From Candidatus Bipolaricaulota bacterium (GTDB taxonomy: Bacteria; Bipolaricaulota; Bipolaricaulia; UBA7950; UBA9294): a stretch of 5,637 nt of DNA. The translations under genes and the position numbers were made by a program. Shown piece after piece: positions 5,371-5,637 of the stretch. Where the stretch lies: positions 617,879-623,515 of the forward strand of contig CP070725.1 in assembly GCA_020350845.1 (NCBI GenBank). The letters run 5' to 3'. Below the pieces are notes generated by a model. That model searched no databases. It was not told where the DNA came from and was given only the letters and a program-made list of their open reading frames with translations. Positions within the stretch are counted from its first letter, which is position 1. Every line of letters begins with the position of its first letter.

Positions 5371-5637
5371 GGTCCGTCTCCCCCTCGAGGCCGGGGATCA
5401 CGATCCCCGCGGAGCGCGCAACCTCGATCGCACGCTCGTAGCCGGCGTCGGCGTGGCGCACCACGCCGGTGCCCGGATCGCATGTCAGCACGCGCTCGAG
5501 GCGCTCGCCCGCCTCGTCGGTCCCGTCGGCGACGACAACCATCCCCGCGTGCAGGCTCTTCCCGATTCCGACGCCGCCGCCGTGGTGTACCGATACCCAG
5601 GTCGCCCCGGAAACGGCATTGAGAAGCGCGTTCAAGA
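5360..5637 (-). CDS. hutU: Urocanate hydratase (urocanase), C-terminal fragment; gene continues past right edge
   Basis: The visible 91 codons end at the TGA at 5362-5360. Urocanase converts urocanate to 4-imidazolone-5-propanoate, the second step of histidine breakdown, in the cytoplasm using bound NAD+. The fragment carries the hallmark C-terminal stretch: A-T-W-V-S-V-H-H-G-G-G-V-G-I-G, then S-L-H-A-G-M-V-V-V-A-D-G-T-D-E-A, R-L-E-R-V-L-T, D-P-G-T-G-V-V-R-H-A-D-A-G-Y-E. The TTG at 5635 is an internal Leu codon, not a start. The C-terminus carries a short extra tail (PGLEGETDRAR) that includes the overlap with the PHP gene. A Lys follows V-G-I-G where I recall an aromatic residue in most homologues. 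The NAD-binding part and the 5' end lie outside the window, so integrity of the whole gene cannot be judged. Other hut genes may lie to the right. Confidence 0.97.
   Translation of the reverse strand, partial: LNALLNAVSGATWVSVHHGGGVGIGKSLHAGMVVVADGTDEAGERLERVLTCDPGTGVVRHADAGYERAIEVARSAGIVIPGLEGETDRAR
5378..5384 (-). promoter_or_regulatory. Shine-Dalgarno GGGGGAG of the PHP gene, inside hutU
   Basis: GGGGGAG is embedded in the last codons of hutU and stands 7 bases before the GTG at 5370, supporting that start and reinitiation or coupling after hutU translation. Confidence 0.7.

Noticed and set aside
4582..5622. Plus-strand open frame of 346 codons antisense to the PHP and hutU genes
   Set aside because: Both minus-strand genes have unmistakable family motifs; the plus-strand product is Arg-rich with no domain.

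Overview
The window is about 5.6 kb of GC-rich bacterial DNA, almost entirely coding. It holds five genes, two of them cut by the window edges. Gaps between genes are at most about 100 bases, so there is no gene-free stretch over 300 bases. No rRNA, tRNA, CRISPR array, insertion sequence or phage gene is visible. All three complete genes start with GTG and have good Shine-Dalgarno sequences. The lipobox protein and two further secreted-type repeat proteins suggest a diderm (Gram-negative-type) bacterium. The phylum cannot be fixed from this sequence; modular secreted proteins built from PPC and LVIVD domains are common in poorly cultured environmental lineages, and that is only an impression.

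Layout, left to right. (1) Bases 2-1264, plus strand: the C-terminal 420 residues of a right-handed parallel beta-helix protein, open at the left edge. (2) Bases 1265-1309: a long, strong hairpin between two convergent genes, lacking a U-tract. (3) Bases 1304-3301, minus strand: a secreted protein with a signal peptide, three tandem PPC-like domains and a C-terminal seven-bladed LVIVD beta-propeller with an exact 42-residue period. A 99-base gap to its right holds a plausible promoter. (4) Bases 3401-4465, minus: an unrecognised lipoprotein with six cysteines besides the lipidated one and a C-terminal domain that resembles chagasin-type (I42) cysteine protease inhibitors. (5) Bases 4462-5370, minus: a PHP-family phosphoesterase of the YciV/TrpH (RNase AM) type. 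(6) Bases 5360-5637, minus: the C-terminal end of urocanate hydratase (HutU), running off the right edge.

The three right-hand genes run hutU, PHP, lipoprotein with overlaps of 11 and 4 bases, so they are almost certainly one translationally coupled transcript whose promoter lies beyond the right edge. This places a predicted nuclease/phosphatase and an envelope lipoprotein downstream of a histidine-degradation gene. The PPC-LVIVD gene probably has its own promoter and converges with the beta-helix gene on the shared hairpin. The least explained items are the lipoprotein with its I42-like domain, its coupling to hutU through the PHP gene, and the two-coil and four-coil periodicities in the beta-helix protein. 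I found no clear evidence of a wholly new multi-gene system.
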